Below are positions 8,568-18,775 of a stretch of DNA of 64,000 nucleotides, in pieces. The stretch lies in the NCBI GenBank assembly GCA_047967505.1, contig CM106541.1; one strand, written 5' to 3'. Source of the DNA: Dipteris shenzhenensis. Taxonomy: Eukaryota; Polypodiophyta; Polypodiopsida; Gleicheniales. A model generated the notes under the pieces. That model ran no database searches and had not been told where the DNA came from. It saw only the letters and a list, made by a program, of their open reading frames with translations. How positions within the stretch are numbered: the first letter of the stretch is position 1; each line of letters begins with the position of its first letter. Made by a program: the position numbers and the translations under genes.

Positions 8568-11500
8568 ATGGCATCCTCTTCCATGTCTAAAAAGGAGTTT
8601 TTCAGCATTAAAAAGTTTGATGGGACAAACTTTTCTTTGTGGAAAGAACAAATAAGGGATGTGCTTATTCAAAAGAAGCAGATTAAACCCTTGGCAGGGA
8701 TTGAAGCTAAGCCTATAAATATGTCTGAGGATGATTGGAATGAGTTGGATGCATTAGCAAAGTCTACTATTAGACTTCATCTTGCAGAGTCAGTTTATTT
8801 CACAGTAGTAAATGAGCAGACTACGGAAGATTTGTGGAAGAAACTGTGTGCCACTTATGAAAAGGAAATTGCCTCTAATAAAGTTTACCTCATGAAGAGG
8901 TTGTTTGAGCTGCAGATGAAGGAAGGGGTCTCCATTGCTTCTCACTTGAATGAATTCAATATTATTTTCAGCTAGCTTCAGGCTCAGAAGATGAATTTTG
9001 ATGCGGAGACTAAGGCAATATTTCTCTTATGTTCATTGCCATCCTCATGGGATACCTTCCGTACAGCTGTCAGTAACTCTGCACCTAGTGGAGTACTGAA
9101 ATTTGATGATGTTGTGGGTAGCTTGTTGGCCGAGGAGATTAGACGGAAGTCTATGGATGGCAACAAGTAGGATGCAGCCTTAAATGTGCAAAGGGGTAGA
9201 TCACAGTTCAGGGGGAAGTCCCAAGAAAGAGGGAAGTCACGTAGCAAATCCAGGGCGAGAGCAAAAGGATAAGAAAAAGAAAGAAAATTGGGGTGCAAAT
9301 CAAAAGGAAGAGAGTCCAAGGGAGGACAAAGGAAAAGTGAAGATCGAGGAGATCAATGCAGTCACACATGATAGTGACAATGACGTTCTCTTCATGTCTA
9401 GTTTATCTGTAGAGTTGCTTACCACTTCAGATGATGCATATTCCCAAGATTGGATTTTGGATTCTGGTGCTTCATTCCATGTGACTCCCCATAGGGAATG
9501 GTTATCCACTTATGATAGTGGAAAGACAGGTTGTGTGCATCTTGGAAATGACTATGCATTTGACATAGTGGGAGCAGGTGACATAAAGTTTTCTTTTGCA
9601 AATGGGTCTGCATTTGTTTTGAAACATGTGAGACATGTGCCTAAGCTGACCAAGAGTCTTATTTCAGTGGGTCAGCTAGATGATGTTGGTTTTCACACCA
9701 CTTTTGGCTTTCTGAGTTGGAAAATTAAGAAGGGCTCTATGCTTTTGGCCAGGGGTGCCAAGTTTGGGGCTTTGTATCTCTTACATGTATCAGGGGTATT
9801 TGATCATGTTGTTGCAATAACCGAGTAGCCAAGCACTTCTTTGTGGCATTGCAGGTTGGGGCACATGAGCCAGAATGGAATGAAACTCTTATGTCGTTTG
9901 GGTTATGTACCGCATTTGAGTTTCTTTGATTTTGAATTTTGTGAGCATTGTCTCTATGGGAAGCAGACTAAATCAGCCCATAAAAGAAGGGGAAAGAAAG
10001 AGTTTGAAAAGCTTGATTTAGTGCATTCAGACGTATGTGGTCCCATGCCTACACGGTCATTAGGCGGGGCTGAATACTATGTGACATTCATTGATGATGC
10101 AACTAGGAAAGTGTGGGCTTATGCTATAGCTCGGAAGAGTGATGTGTTCCAGGTATTTCAGAAATGGCTGGCCTTGGTTGAGAATCAGTTATGTAGAACG
10201 CTTAAATGCCTACGGACTGACAATGGTGGAGAGTATCTCTCTCATGACTTTCAGCATTTCTGTGATACACGTGGGATTAAGAGGGAGCTCACATCCCCTC
10301 GTACTCCAAAGCAAAATCCAGTAGCAGAAAAGATGAACCGTACCATTCAAGAAAGGTTGCAATGCATGCTTTCCAATGCAAGTCTCTCTGGTGGTTTTTG
10401 GGCTGAGGCAATGAAGACTGCAGTGCATGTGATCAATAGATCACCTAGTAAGAGTTTGGATGGTGGTATTCCTAAAGAGGCATGGAGTGGCAAGAAGCCC
10501 TCTTACTCTCATTTGCGTATATTTGGGTGTGAGGCATATGCACATGTGCCAAAAGAGCTTCGAAAGAAGCTAGATCCTAAGTCTAGGAAATGCATCTTTC
10601 TGGATTATGGTGAAAGTGGAGAGATGGGCTATCGTCTCTGGGATCCAGAAGCAAAGAAGATCATACGCAGCCATGATGTGGTCTTCAATGAGAAGAAGAT
10701 GCATAAGGCACCCATGAGGGATGTGAAAATGAGGAGAATCACTTTCCAGGATGTGAATCCACCTGCATATGTTGATAGACAGCAAGCTGTCCATGCACCA
10801 AATGTGCAAGAAATGGTACCACCAAGTACTCCCACAGGTATACAACCAAGGGTAGATGGTGGATCATCTATTGGTGGAAATGATGAGCCAAATGTGGCTG
10901 ATATGCAGGTGGGACAGCAAGCTGAAATGCCCTTGAGAAGATCATCTAGAGTGTCTAGATCGCCTGATAAGTTTGTTCCAGGGGTAGACTATGTGATGCT
11001 TACTGATTGCGGGGAGCCTTCTTACTACAGAGAGGCTATGATGCGTGAGGATCAACGCAAGTGGGAGTATGCTATGCAATCAGAGATGAGTTCACTTATG
11101 AAGAATAAGACTTGGGACTTGGTTTCTTTGCCACATGGAAAGAAAGCATTGCCATGTAAATGGGTCTACAAAATGAAGGTCACAGGTGATGATGTGCCTA
11201 GGTACAAGGCCCGTTTGGTCGCTAAAGGGTTCAAGCAAGAGAAGGGTGTGGACTTTGATGAGATATTCTCTCCGGTTGTGAAGATGACCACACTTAGATG
11301 CATGCTTGGACTAGTGGCATCAAAGGATATGGAGCTTATGCATATGGATGTCAAGACAGCTTTCTTGCATGGGGATTTGCATGAGGAAATTTACATGGTG
11401 CAACCGGAAGGCTTTGAAGAAAAGGGCAAAGAGCATTTAGTTTACAAGCTGAAGAAGAGTCTCTATGGTCTTAAGCAAGTGCCTAGAGAATGGTATCAGA

Positions 11501-12564
11501 AGTTTGATGCTTTCATTCGGTCCAAGGGTTTTAGAAGGAGTGAAATTGATCACTGCCTCTACACTAAAAGGGCTAAGGATAATAGCCTAATAATCTTGGC
11601 ACTATATGTGGATGATATGCTATTGGCTAGCAAGAATACTTATGAGCTAGATGCATTAAAGGCCAAGTTGCATGAGGCCTTTGATATGAAGGATTTGGGA
11701 TTTGCAGGTCATATTCTTGGTATGCGCATCACACGTGATCGGAGTAGGAAACTCCTTTGGCTTTCACAAAAAGAGTATGTTACAAAAGTATTGCAGTGTT
11801 TCAATATGGAGGGGGGGAAGGCAGTGAGTACTCCATTGCCTCCATATGTGAAACTGAGTCATATAGATAGTCCCAAATCAAATGAGGAAAGGGCCATGAT
11901 GGCCAAGGTTCCTTATGCATCAGCAGTTGGGAGTCTTATGTATGCTATGATAGCTACTAGACCAGACATTGCATTTGTAGTGGGAGTTGTTAGCCGGTAT
12001 ATGGCTAATCCAGGAAAGAGGCATTGGGAGGTAGTTAAGTGCATCATGAGGTACATGAAGGGTACCAAGGAGATGTGCATCTGCTTTGGTAAAGGAGACA
12101 TGCGTGTACTTGGGTACACAGATTTAGACTATGCAAGGCATGTGGATAGTAGGAGATCCACTTCTGGATATGTGTTCACCTTTGCAGGTGGTGCAGTGTC
12201 GTGGATGTCTCGTGCACAGAAGTGCATTGCTTTGTCTACCACAGAGGCTGAGTATGTTGTAGCCATAGAGGGTTGCAAGGAGACTATATGGCTTGATCGG
12301 CTAGTGGGAGATTTGGGGATTCATACAGGTGTACCAACATTGCATAGTGATTCCATGAGTGCTATTCAGCTAGCACGGAATCCGGTCTTTCATGCAAAGA
12401 CCAAACACATTGAGGTCAGGTACCATTTCATCAGGGAGGTACTTGAGGACAAGCACATAGAGCTTGTCAAGGTTCATACAGATGATAACCCTGCAGATAT
12501 GCTGACGAAGAGTCTACCTAGTCAGCGGTTTGAGTATTGTCGTGTATTGATGGGCATTGGATAG
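8568..12564 (+). pseudogene. Copia gag and pol of element 2, interrupted
   Basis: Gag starts at the ATG at 8568 (MASSSMSKKEFFSIKKFDG; UBN2-type gag). It is stopped by TAG at 8973-8975 and 9168-9170, both where family members carry other residues, often Gln. The frame then shifts: the reading frame from 9184 is the pol frame, and no CCHC knuckle survives. Pol shows a protease (WILDSGASFHV), a TAG at 9826-9828, a pre-integrase region (LWHCRLGHMS...CEHCLYGK), a full integrase core with D, D and E (HSDVCGPM; RTDNGGEY; VAEKMNRT), an RT with YVDD (LYVDDMLLAS), and RNase H (LSTTEAEYVVAIEGCKE), ending ADMLTKSLPSQRF at 12564. The RNase H motif TDLDYA departs from the usual TDADYA-like motif. Confidence 0.9.
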
Positions 12565-12605
12565 TATGCTCACTGGTTGTTCTCCCTTAAAGGCACATTG
12601 TCCTT

Positions 12606-12617
12606 TAAGTGGGAGGT
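12606..12617 (+). other. Polypurine tract of element 2
   Basis: AAGTGGGAGGT precedes the right LTR start TGTGGGGG. Confidence 0.55.
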
Positions 12618-12786
12618 TGTGGGGGTTAAAGGTCACTGTGCCTTTACCCCGGTTATGTACAATACTCAAACACATATATAAATGAATGAAAAAGAAGATT
12701 AGGGTGGTTCTGCACCCACCAAAACTTGTGGCTCTCTGTCTCTCTCTCTCCCTCTTCTCTTCTTGCTTCCGTTGAGAGCACTCTCA
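12618..12786 (+). repeat. Right LTR of element 2
   Basis: 169 bp, running from TGTGGGGGTTAAAGG to GTTGAGAGCACTCTCA. The end is itself an imperfect palindrome (GTTGAGAG CA CTCTCAAC with the next bases). The LTR is followed directly by a TA/GTAT-rich microsatellite. Confidence 0.75.
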
Positions 12787-13037
12787 ATATGTATATATAT
12801 ATATGTATGCATATGTATATATATATATGTATATGTATATATATATATATGTATGCAACCAATGGAGTCTTACTTTTGATGTTTGTATATATGTATGTAT
12901 GTATATATGTATGTACATACATACATACATATATATGTATATATGTATATATATATGTATCTATATATGTGTATATTTATGTATATATGTATATATATAT
13001 ATATACATATATATATACATATATACATATATACATA

Positions 13038-13069
<32 letters not shown>

Positions 13070-13202
13070 TGTACATACATACATACATACATATATATGT
13101 ATATATGTATATATGTATATATATATATGTATATATGTATATGTATACATATATACATACATATATACATATATACATATATATGTATGTATGTATGTAC
13201 AG
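12787..13202. repeat. TA/TATG/TACA microsatellite with palindromic switches
   Basis: About 415 bp of alternating purine-pyrimidine tetranucleotides (TATG, TACA, TATA) switching strand several times, for example near 12911-12930, 13004-13030 and 13062-13092. Long Tyr/Ile/Cys frames here are artefacts. The tract can form cruciforms and begins exactly at the LTR end of element 2. Confidence 0.9.
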
Positions 13203-13300
13203 TGCTTGTTCTTATGCTCATGAGACAACAAAATGGGGGTCTTGATTTTGGTGGGGTATGCCAAAACTTGATCAACAACATTATTTGATGCATATAGTTT
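13203..13300. repeat. Dispersed repeat unit, copy 2 (deletion derivative)
   Basis: GTGCTTGTTCTTATGCTCATGAG is the reverse complement of the 6704-6726 region. It joins the direct copy of ATGGGGGTCTTGATTTTGG...TGCATATAGTTTTA found at 6749-6830. Confidence 0.65.
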
Positions 13301-13309
13301 TAGTAGTTT

Positions 13310-13386
13310 TAGTACACATACATACATACATACATACATAAATATATATGTGTGTATGGGTACATACATACATGGACGCATGCATG

Positions 13387-13418
<32 letters not shown>

Positions 13419-13425
13419 CATACAT
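13310..13425. repeat. CATA microsatellite
   Basis: ACATACATACAT arrays are interrupted by a short GTGTATGGG/ACGCATGC segment. They are flanked by two degenerate halves of the same TGATG(A/C)ATA..AGTTTTA sequence at about 13285 and 13427. Confidence 0.85.
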
Positions 13426-13568
13426 ATTGATGAATACAGTTTTACTAGATGGGAAAAAAAAAAGGCCCCACTTCGATTTTCGTGGAGAGACCCAACTAGA
13501 CAAATAGAGCAAGTCCAAGGGGTCGCTAGGGACACCCCCCGACAAATGGAGATGCCCAGTCTACAATT

Positions 13569-15438
13569 TTAGCACCAATTTTGGGATGTAGTTGTGCATT
13601 GTAGTGGGGCATCATTGGTGTTGTCTTCCAATGCCTCATTGTTGTGCACTAGCAATTGGAGTTCAAGCTTAGAGATGATTATTTTTTGGAAGTGCATCTC
13701 ATTCATTTTTTCTTTGTACTGATGGTAGATGGTTGTGTATGCCTCCTTAAGCTTTCTCATTTGCAAGGTGACGTTTGCCTGTTGAGGAATGTCTTCAGTG
13801 GTATTGGACCATTGGTCCAAGACTTGGGCTTGTGAAGTGCTGGCCTCTTGAACGGTAACAAGTTGGTCTTTTAAGATTCAGCATTCCCTTGTAAGCTCAT
13901 CAATGCTGAAGGCACGTATTGCCAAAGATTGTTTCATGTCTTCAAGCTTGTCTTTGCAATCCTAGAGCTCTTCTTCTTTGTGAATTAGAGTGAGTCGAGC
14001 TTGTGCCACTACCTCTGTTTGTTGTGCATGTGCAGATGTCAAGGAGTTATAGTAGGTCTGTGGGATTGCCGTTGCTTCTACTGCCGCAGTCAGCTGTGTT
14101 TGACTTTGGTGAAGGTTGGTCACATCCCTTACTGCCTTCTCTTGAGCTTGGAGAGCTTGGTTCATGCGCACTTCTTCTACCTCCTTCTCATCTATCTGTG
14201 CCCGAGGTGCCTTTACCTCTATGGCGATTGCCTGGAATTGGTCTTCGATTTCTGATGCAATCTGCCTTTCCAATTCTCTTGCATATTCTTCCTTGGCCAA
14301 GCTAGTGAATAGTTCTGACATTTGGATCATTTGCCTAGCTTGATGTTGGAGAATGACAGACGGTGATGAGGTCTCGCGATATTACTGATACAAGTGGTGC
14401 CCATGTAGCCATCCTGATGATTCTGTAGTACTTGGGGGAGGTTGTTCCAATGGCACGTCAGTCCCTTGTGTACAATAGTCATATTGCTGATCTGGCACTA
14501 GCTCCTCTTGTGGCTCATCGACTAGCATGGCATCGATGGGCGGTTCGAGTGTTGATGTAGTCTCAGGTTCTGGTGTCAATCTTTCCCTTGGTTCAGGTGC
14601 CGATCTTGTCTCGAGCTCTAGTCTGGTGCTGTTGGTGGAGACTTATTGGTTGTAGTTGTGCACCGAGCTGTAGCATCTCATGGGGCAATTCTGTAATCCC
14701 GCCCTCCAGAATAGGTACCTCTGCTAAGGCATCTGCACTTATCAATGTGATAGTTTGAGAAGTTGGTGACAGCTCCCATACTAGCGAGAAGGGTATGTCC
14801 AACTCCTCAATTGGTTTTGGTGACTAGGGCAGAGTCATTTCTCTTTCTTCTAGTTCTTTTTTGATGATTATAGCCAATAAGTGTGGAATTTTACGTTTTT
14901 GGCCTGAAGAACCATCGAGTTTCTTGATAAAGAAAATGATGAAGTGCTGGACCCAGTCTTGTTTTAGCTTCCTACTCAGCAAAACAAATGTGCGGAGTGG
15001 AAGGGAGCCATCTTTGCCGTACTTAATTCCTAGGATTGTGGATAGGAATTGTGCTACTTCCTTGAGGCGATGGTCAAGGATTGTGCGAAGCAATATGCCA
15101 TCTCTATGGATCAATGTGCCCTTGGTGAGGAGAGACTATACTTCAATAAACTTTGCATCAACAGACCATTTAGGGTATTTGCCACCTTGGTTTGGCAGTG
15201 AGAAAGCCCTTTGAATGACTGTACTATCGAGGATAATGTTGAGTGGGCTCTGCTGTACAGTGATTGTACCGTACTTGCCATCCTTTGCATTGTTGGAGTA
15301 GTAAGAATGGAGAAAGTCCTTGATGTAGGTGGTCAGGGTAGGACTGTCCTCCAAGGATTTGAGGCTCTCATGCAAACTACCTAGACCCCGTTGCTCTAAG
15401 TAAGATGTTGTTTCTTGGGAAAGAACATAAGTCGATGT
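13569..15438 (-). pseudogene. Extra coding region downstream of Gypsy integrase, 3' part
   Basis: Successive minus-strand frames (15438-15136, 15114-14824, 14802-14593, 14579-14382, 14330-13962, 13820-13569) read like one broken protein of about 600 residues that continues from 18472-18171 across the nested insertion. The N-terminal third is globular (KYGTITVQQSPLNIIL, FSLPNQGGKYPKW). The middle is Pro/Glu/Thr-rich, and the C-terminal third is coiled-coil-like (ALQAQEKAVRDVTNLHQSQ). I do not recognise the family. Its place after integrase matches the site of env-like or accessory ORFs in Tat/Athila-type elements. Envelope function is not supported, because no signal peptide or transmembrane segment is seen. 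Confidence 0.55.
15434..15438. repeat. Target-site duplication (GATGT), left
   Basis: GATGT precedes the left LTR and is repeated at 18171-18175 after the right LTR, defining a 5-bp duplication. Confidence 0.9.
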
Positions 15439-15780
15439 TGTTGAGATATGGTGCCATGAGCACATAGATTAAAGGGAAAAGGTATGTGATAAGGAAAGAA
15501 TTAAAGTAGCCACCCTAGGATGTGGACTACATGATGTGGAGATGTGGATTGAGGATATCCACAAGGAGAGATGTGGATGAGAGGATCACACATGTGTTGA
15601 CTATTCAAGGGGCACTCTCTATATTAGAGGCCTATCATGTATTGTTGAATACACATTGCAAGAGATATAGATTTGCTATCTCCCTCTCATGTCTTATTTA
15701 GTGTTCTTTGAGCGTCCATAGTTCTTATGCTCATCTAGTCACACTAGGCTTAGTGGCGATCACATGTTGTCTCTTTAACA
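15439..15780 (+). repeat. Left LTR of nested element
   Basis: 342 bp, TGTTGAGATATGG to TTTAACA. The TATA box is altered here (CTATATTAGAGG), while the right copy reads CTATATAAGAGG. Confidence 0.93.
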
Positions 15781-15792
15781 TGGTATCAGAGC
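15781..15792 (+). other. PBS of nested element
   Basis: TGGTATCAGAGC follows the LTR directly and is initiator-Met type. Confidence 0.85.
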
Positions 15793-16217
15793 ATAGGTTG
15801 CCCACAAGCCTAGGTAGTTTAGAGTGAGTGACACACTCTTATCTTGATGTTACGGAGAGTTTGTGAGATTGTATCCATGAGATAGTTCAAGTTCATGGTG
15901 GATTCTTTCAATGTTCATTGAGAGCTTTGAGATTTGTGAGAAAGAAAGATCTGAAAGAGAGAGAAATCTTTCATTGTGTGTGAGAGAGAGAAGGTTTTCT
16001 TAGTCCTACCCTACTCTACAGTATCTACCTAAGCCTCTACATCTTCATGGTACTCCAATCAATAGCAAATGGTCGACTCCCTTGCACCACAACCTCCAAG
16101 TACTAGTCAACGGACTCCACTATGAATAGCGATGGCTCCAACCTCGTAGCAGACTCCAACACAGCTACTCCTGGCTCACGTTGCCTCTAGCAATGACTCC
16201 TCAGTAGCCTTACACAA

Positions 16218-16940
16218 TCAAGGCACACGCATCAATGTAGCAAAGCACAGGAAAGCTTTACTCTCAGTTATACTCTTATTGGCTTTGGGATTACCCTTTG
16301 CCAGCATCCACAATGCACGAGCCACTTCTGCTTTCAGTTTTGCCTTGATTTCAAGATCCTCGTTCTCTCTTTCCCTCTGATTGAGTTCCCTTTGAGTGAG
16401 TCCTCTCCCATTCTCCATACCGATATATTTAGCTCTGCCAGCCACGTTTCTATTCCTTTGTCCAAGAGGGAGAGTAGTAGGCTTATTAGCTGCTATACTG
16501 GTCATAAGCGCGTGCATAGAAACTTGGTCGGTCTTGCCCGACTCTTCCAAGGTCTCTGCAAGAAGAGCGACCAACCTTCGATGCACGACAGACTGCTAGC
16601 AAATGGGAGAGGCGATCATCGCCTTGGCTTTATGATCCTCCAGTGCCTACATTTAATAGCCAGCTCACAGCAAGGTAGCCCGCTGCCAATGCCTCCTATG
16701 TGCAGCTTCTCCAACGACCTTCAAAGGCTCTACGATACCAATCAGGCCCTCTGCTTCCTACCGGCCAGCACCGCCTCACCCGGTTGTTGCTTCTGAAGCC
16801 TAAAGGACTCAGCAGCTCTGCAGCATCTCAAATCCGACTGGCCTTCTTCAACGCCAATTCCCCACCTCGACCTCCAAGCTCCACCAGCCGACCAGCCTTA
16901 TGGCTCTGTGTGCAGAAGCTTCAAAGCTTCTTATCCTAAG
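16218..16940 (-). pseudogene. Captured fragment resembling an ARMADILLO-REPEAT-ONLY gene
   Basis: The open minus-strand part (16586-16218) reads VVHRRLVALLAETLEESGK, then a low-complexity basic/acidic linker, then KAEVARALWMLAKGNP and SITESKAFLCFATLM. In plant ARO-type armadillo proteins I expect the same order: a segment like RLLVxHLAFET, a disordered linker, then KAxAARALWxLAxGN..SITESRALLCFAVLL. Upstream (16940-16590) the same strand holds broken frames compatible with earlier armadillo repeats, with several stops. It is antisense to the carrier element, has no introns or promoter of its own, and is most simply a transduplicated host gene piece. The family match is from memory. Confidence 0.5.
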
Positions 16941-17815
16941 GTATAAACCTTAGGACATGTGGCAGCAAATTAAAAAAAGACACGTGGTAGATAAGTGTAG
17001 TGAAGCTAAGTATGGTTAGGTTTAGTTGCATGGTTTAATGTGAACATGATTAAGTTAACTCACCACTATACCATGGTTAAGTCTAAAGGTTAGGTTAATG
17101 CCACATCACCATAGTGCCACCTAATCACAAAGTTCCTTGCTAAGCACAATATGGAATTCAGCATGTGAATCCCTATGCCACATCATCAAGGCCCCTCTTC
17201 TTCATAGATACTTCGACTAGCCATAACTTACAATCCAAGAAGAATTTGGCCACGCTCCAAAAAGGAAAAGTGATCGTCTTTTTGAGCTCTATGCGCCTGT
17301 CAGATAAGAATCATTGTTAGTAATTAGACACTGCCAATATTGAAAGAAATCAATTGGTAAGACCTTTGCAATAAATGATAAATCAAAGCATGAATGCACA
17401 CATAATTGTCATAAGCATGCCGAAAGCACAAGTGCATGAGATGACCATAGAATGAAGCATGGTATCCACACATAAAGCATCAAGGCACATGGAAGAACAA
17501 AGCATCATGCATGAAGTTACACAAGGAAGAAGATTGGAGATTGAAGAACTAGCAGGTCAACTACATAGCATCGTCATCAAGCCATGAGCCAAAAGGTGAC
17601 ATCAATAGAATGTATTGAGAAAGTAAAATCCTTGCCAACCTTGCCTATGTTTTGTAAATCAAGCCTGACCACCTGAGAGTAGCTATGAAAGCACCCAGGG
17701 GAGGTATTGACATGTAAACCACACTTAACCACCTTAAGTAGAGATGCATGCACTAAGGGGAGGTGATGGAATATAACTCACATCTGACCACCTTGTAGTA
17801 GCCAAAGGATCATGG
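16941..17815. other. Non-coding internal part of nested element
   Basis: No coding frame. The stretch 17060-17340 (CCACATCACCATAGTGCCACC..., TTTTTGAGCTCTATGCG) resembles in wording the probable solo LTR at 38905-39664, so an LTR piece may lie here. Confidence 0.4.
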
Positions 17816-17828
17816 CACCAAGGGGAGG
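17816..17828 (+). other. Polypurine tract of nested element
   Basis: CACCAAGGGGAGG precedes the right LTR. Confidence 0.75.
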
Positions 17829-18170
17829 TGTTGAGATATGGTGCCATGAGCACATAGATTAAAGGGCAAAGGTATGTGATAAGGAAAGAATTAAAGTAGC
17901 CACCCTAGGATGTGGACTACATGATGTGGAGATGTGGATTGAGGATATCCACAAGGAGAGATGTGGATGAGAGGATCACACATGAGTTGACTATTCAAAG
18001 GGCACTCTCTATATAAGAGGCCTATCATGTATTGTTGAATACACATTGCAAGAGATATAGATTTGCTATCTCCCTCTCATGTCTTATTTAGTGTTATTTG
18101 AACCTCCATAGTTCTTATGCTCATCTAGTCACACTAGGCTTAGTGGCGATCACATGTTGTCTCTTTAACA
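17829..18170 (+). repeat. Right LTR of nested element
   Basis: 342 bp, collinear with the left LTR with no indels, and followed by GATGT. Confidence 0.93.
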
Positions 18171-18472
18171 GATGTGGGTGGCCAGACAAGTTCTAGTGAT
18201 TGGGTCTTGTTAATGGCTATGTAGGCCGGTTGTGACTGGGGTGGCATTTGTTCTACTTGGTCATGCACTGAATCTTCTTTGGAGCTATTGCTTTGGACCA
18301 TGAATGCCTGTGGTCTCCATGGTTGAGAGGATGTAGATGGCTGCAAACTCTGGAGGGGGTCCCGTGGTTGAGGCAGTGGGCTCTTTCTACGCATCCTCTT
18401 TAGTGGCGGCATCTTTTTTGGACCTGCATCAATGTGATGTAGTGTACCATTGATCTTTAGATTGATTGGCAT
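18171..18472 (-). pseudogene. Extra coding region downstream of Gypsy integrase, 5' part
   Basis: The minus-strand frame starts at MPINLKINGTLHHIDAG (18472), then a basic stretch (KKMPPLKRMRRK), a Pro/Ser/Gln-rich tract, and runs into the nested insertion. Removing the insertion and one TSD copy joins it to the frame at 15438. No domain was recognised. Confidence 0.55.
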
Positions 18473-18775
18473 GCCGGTATGACCTTTTTGTGCGTGTGTG
18501 TGGGAGAGAGATCTTTTTTAATACATGCTTTGAGAGTGTGGAATGAAAGTGTGTGGTACAATTATTCATGCAATCATCTATGTGTCTAAGCGAAAGCGTG
18601 TGAGTGTACGTGACCTAGTAGCTAGGTAGGGACTAACTATATGCTTTTTTGCTTGGATTTTCATAGGGCAGCTAGAACTCATTCATCACTTCTGAGCCCT
18701 AGGTAAAATCAATTGATGCTACCTATATGTGCGAAGACGTACATATCAAGTGAGTGCTCGTGATACAATCTAATC
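18473..18775. other. Spacer between integrase and extra coding region
   Basis: About 300 bp with no coding frame. It would be an internal untranslated gap of the Gypsy element. Confidence 0.45.

Larger units (their letters stand above)
7044..12786 (+). mobile_element. Ty1/Copia LTR retrotransposon (element 2, Tnt1/Tork-like), degenerate
   Basis: The right LTR is short (12618-12786, 169 bp), running from TGTGGGGG to CTCTCA. The left LTR keeps only its last 63 bp or so (7044-7106). The PBS TGGTATCAGAGC is at 7109-7120. Gag resembles Tnt1 (KKFDGTNFSLWKEQIRDVL). The RT motif is YVDDML. Gag lies in a different frame from pol, and at least three TAG stops interrupt them. No target-site duplication can be tested because the left end is lost. 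Confidence 0.88.
15439..18170 (+). mobile_element. Nested non-autonomous LTR retrotransposon (2.7 kb)
   Basis: Two 342-bp LTRs (15439-15780, 17829-18170) start TGTTGAGATATGG and end TCTTTAACA, with roughly eight differences by eye. The PBS TGGTATCAGAGC at 15781 is of initiator-Met/Copia type, the PPT is CACCAAGGGGAGG at 17816-17828, and the 5-bp TSD GATGT is intact. Internal sequence (about 2.0 kb) has only a short gag-like start (near 16068, MVDSLAPQPPSTSQ) and no pol, so it relies on another Copia element. It interrupts the extra coding region of the Gypsy element and so inserted later. Confidence 0.93.

Noticed and set aside
12726-13405. Long Tyr/Ile/Met-rich frames on both strands
   Set aside because: They are translations of TA/TATG/CATA microsatellites and are open in several frames at once.
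13569-15438. Retroviral-type envelope gene
   Set aside because: There is no signal peptide, transmembrane anchor or cleavage site. Position after integrase is not enough.
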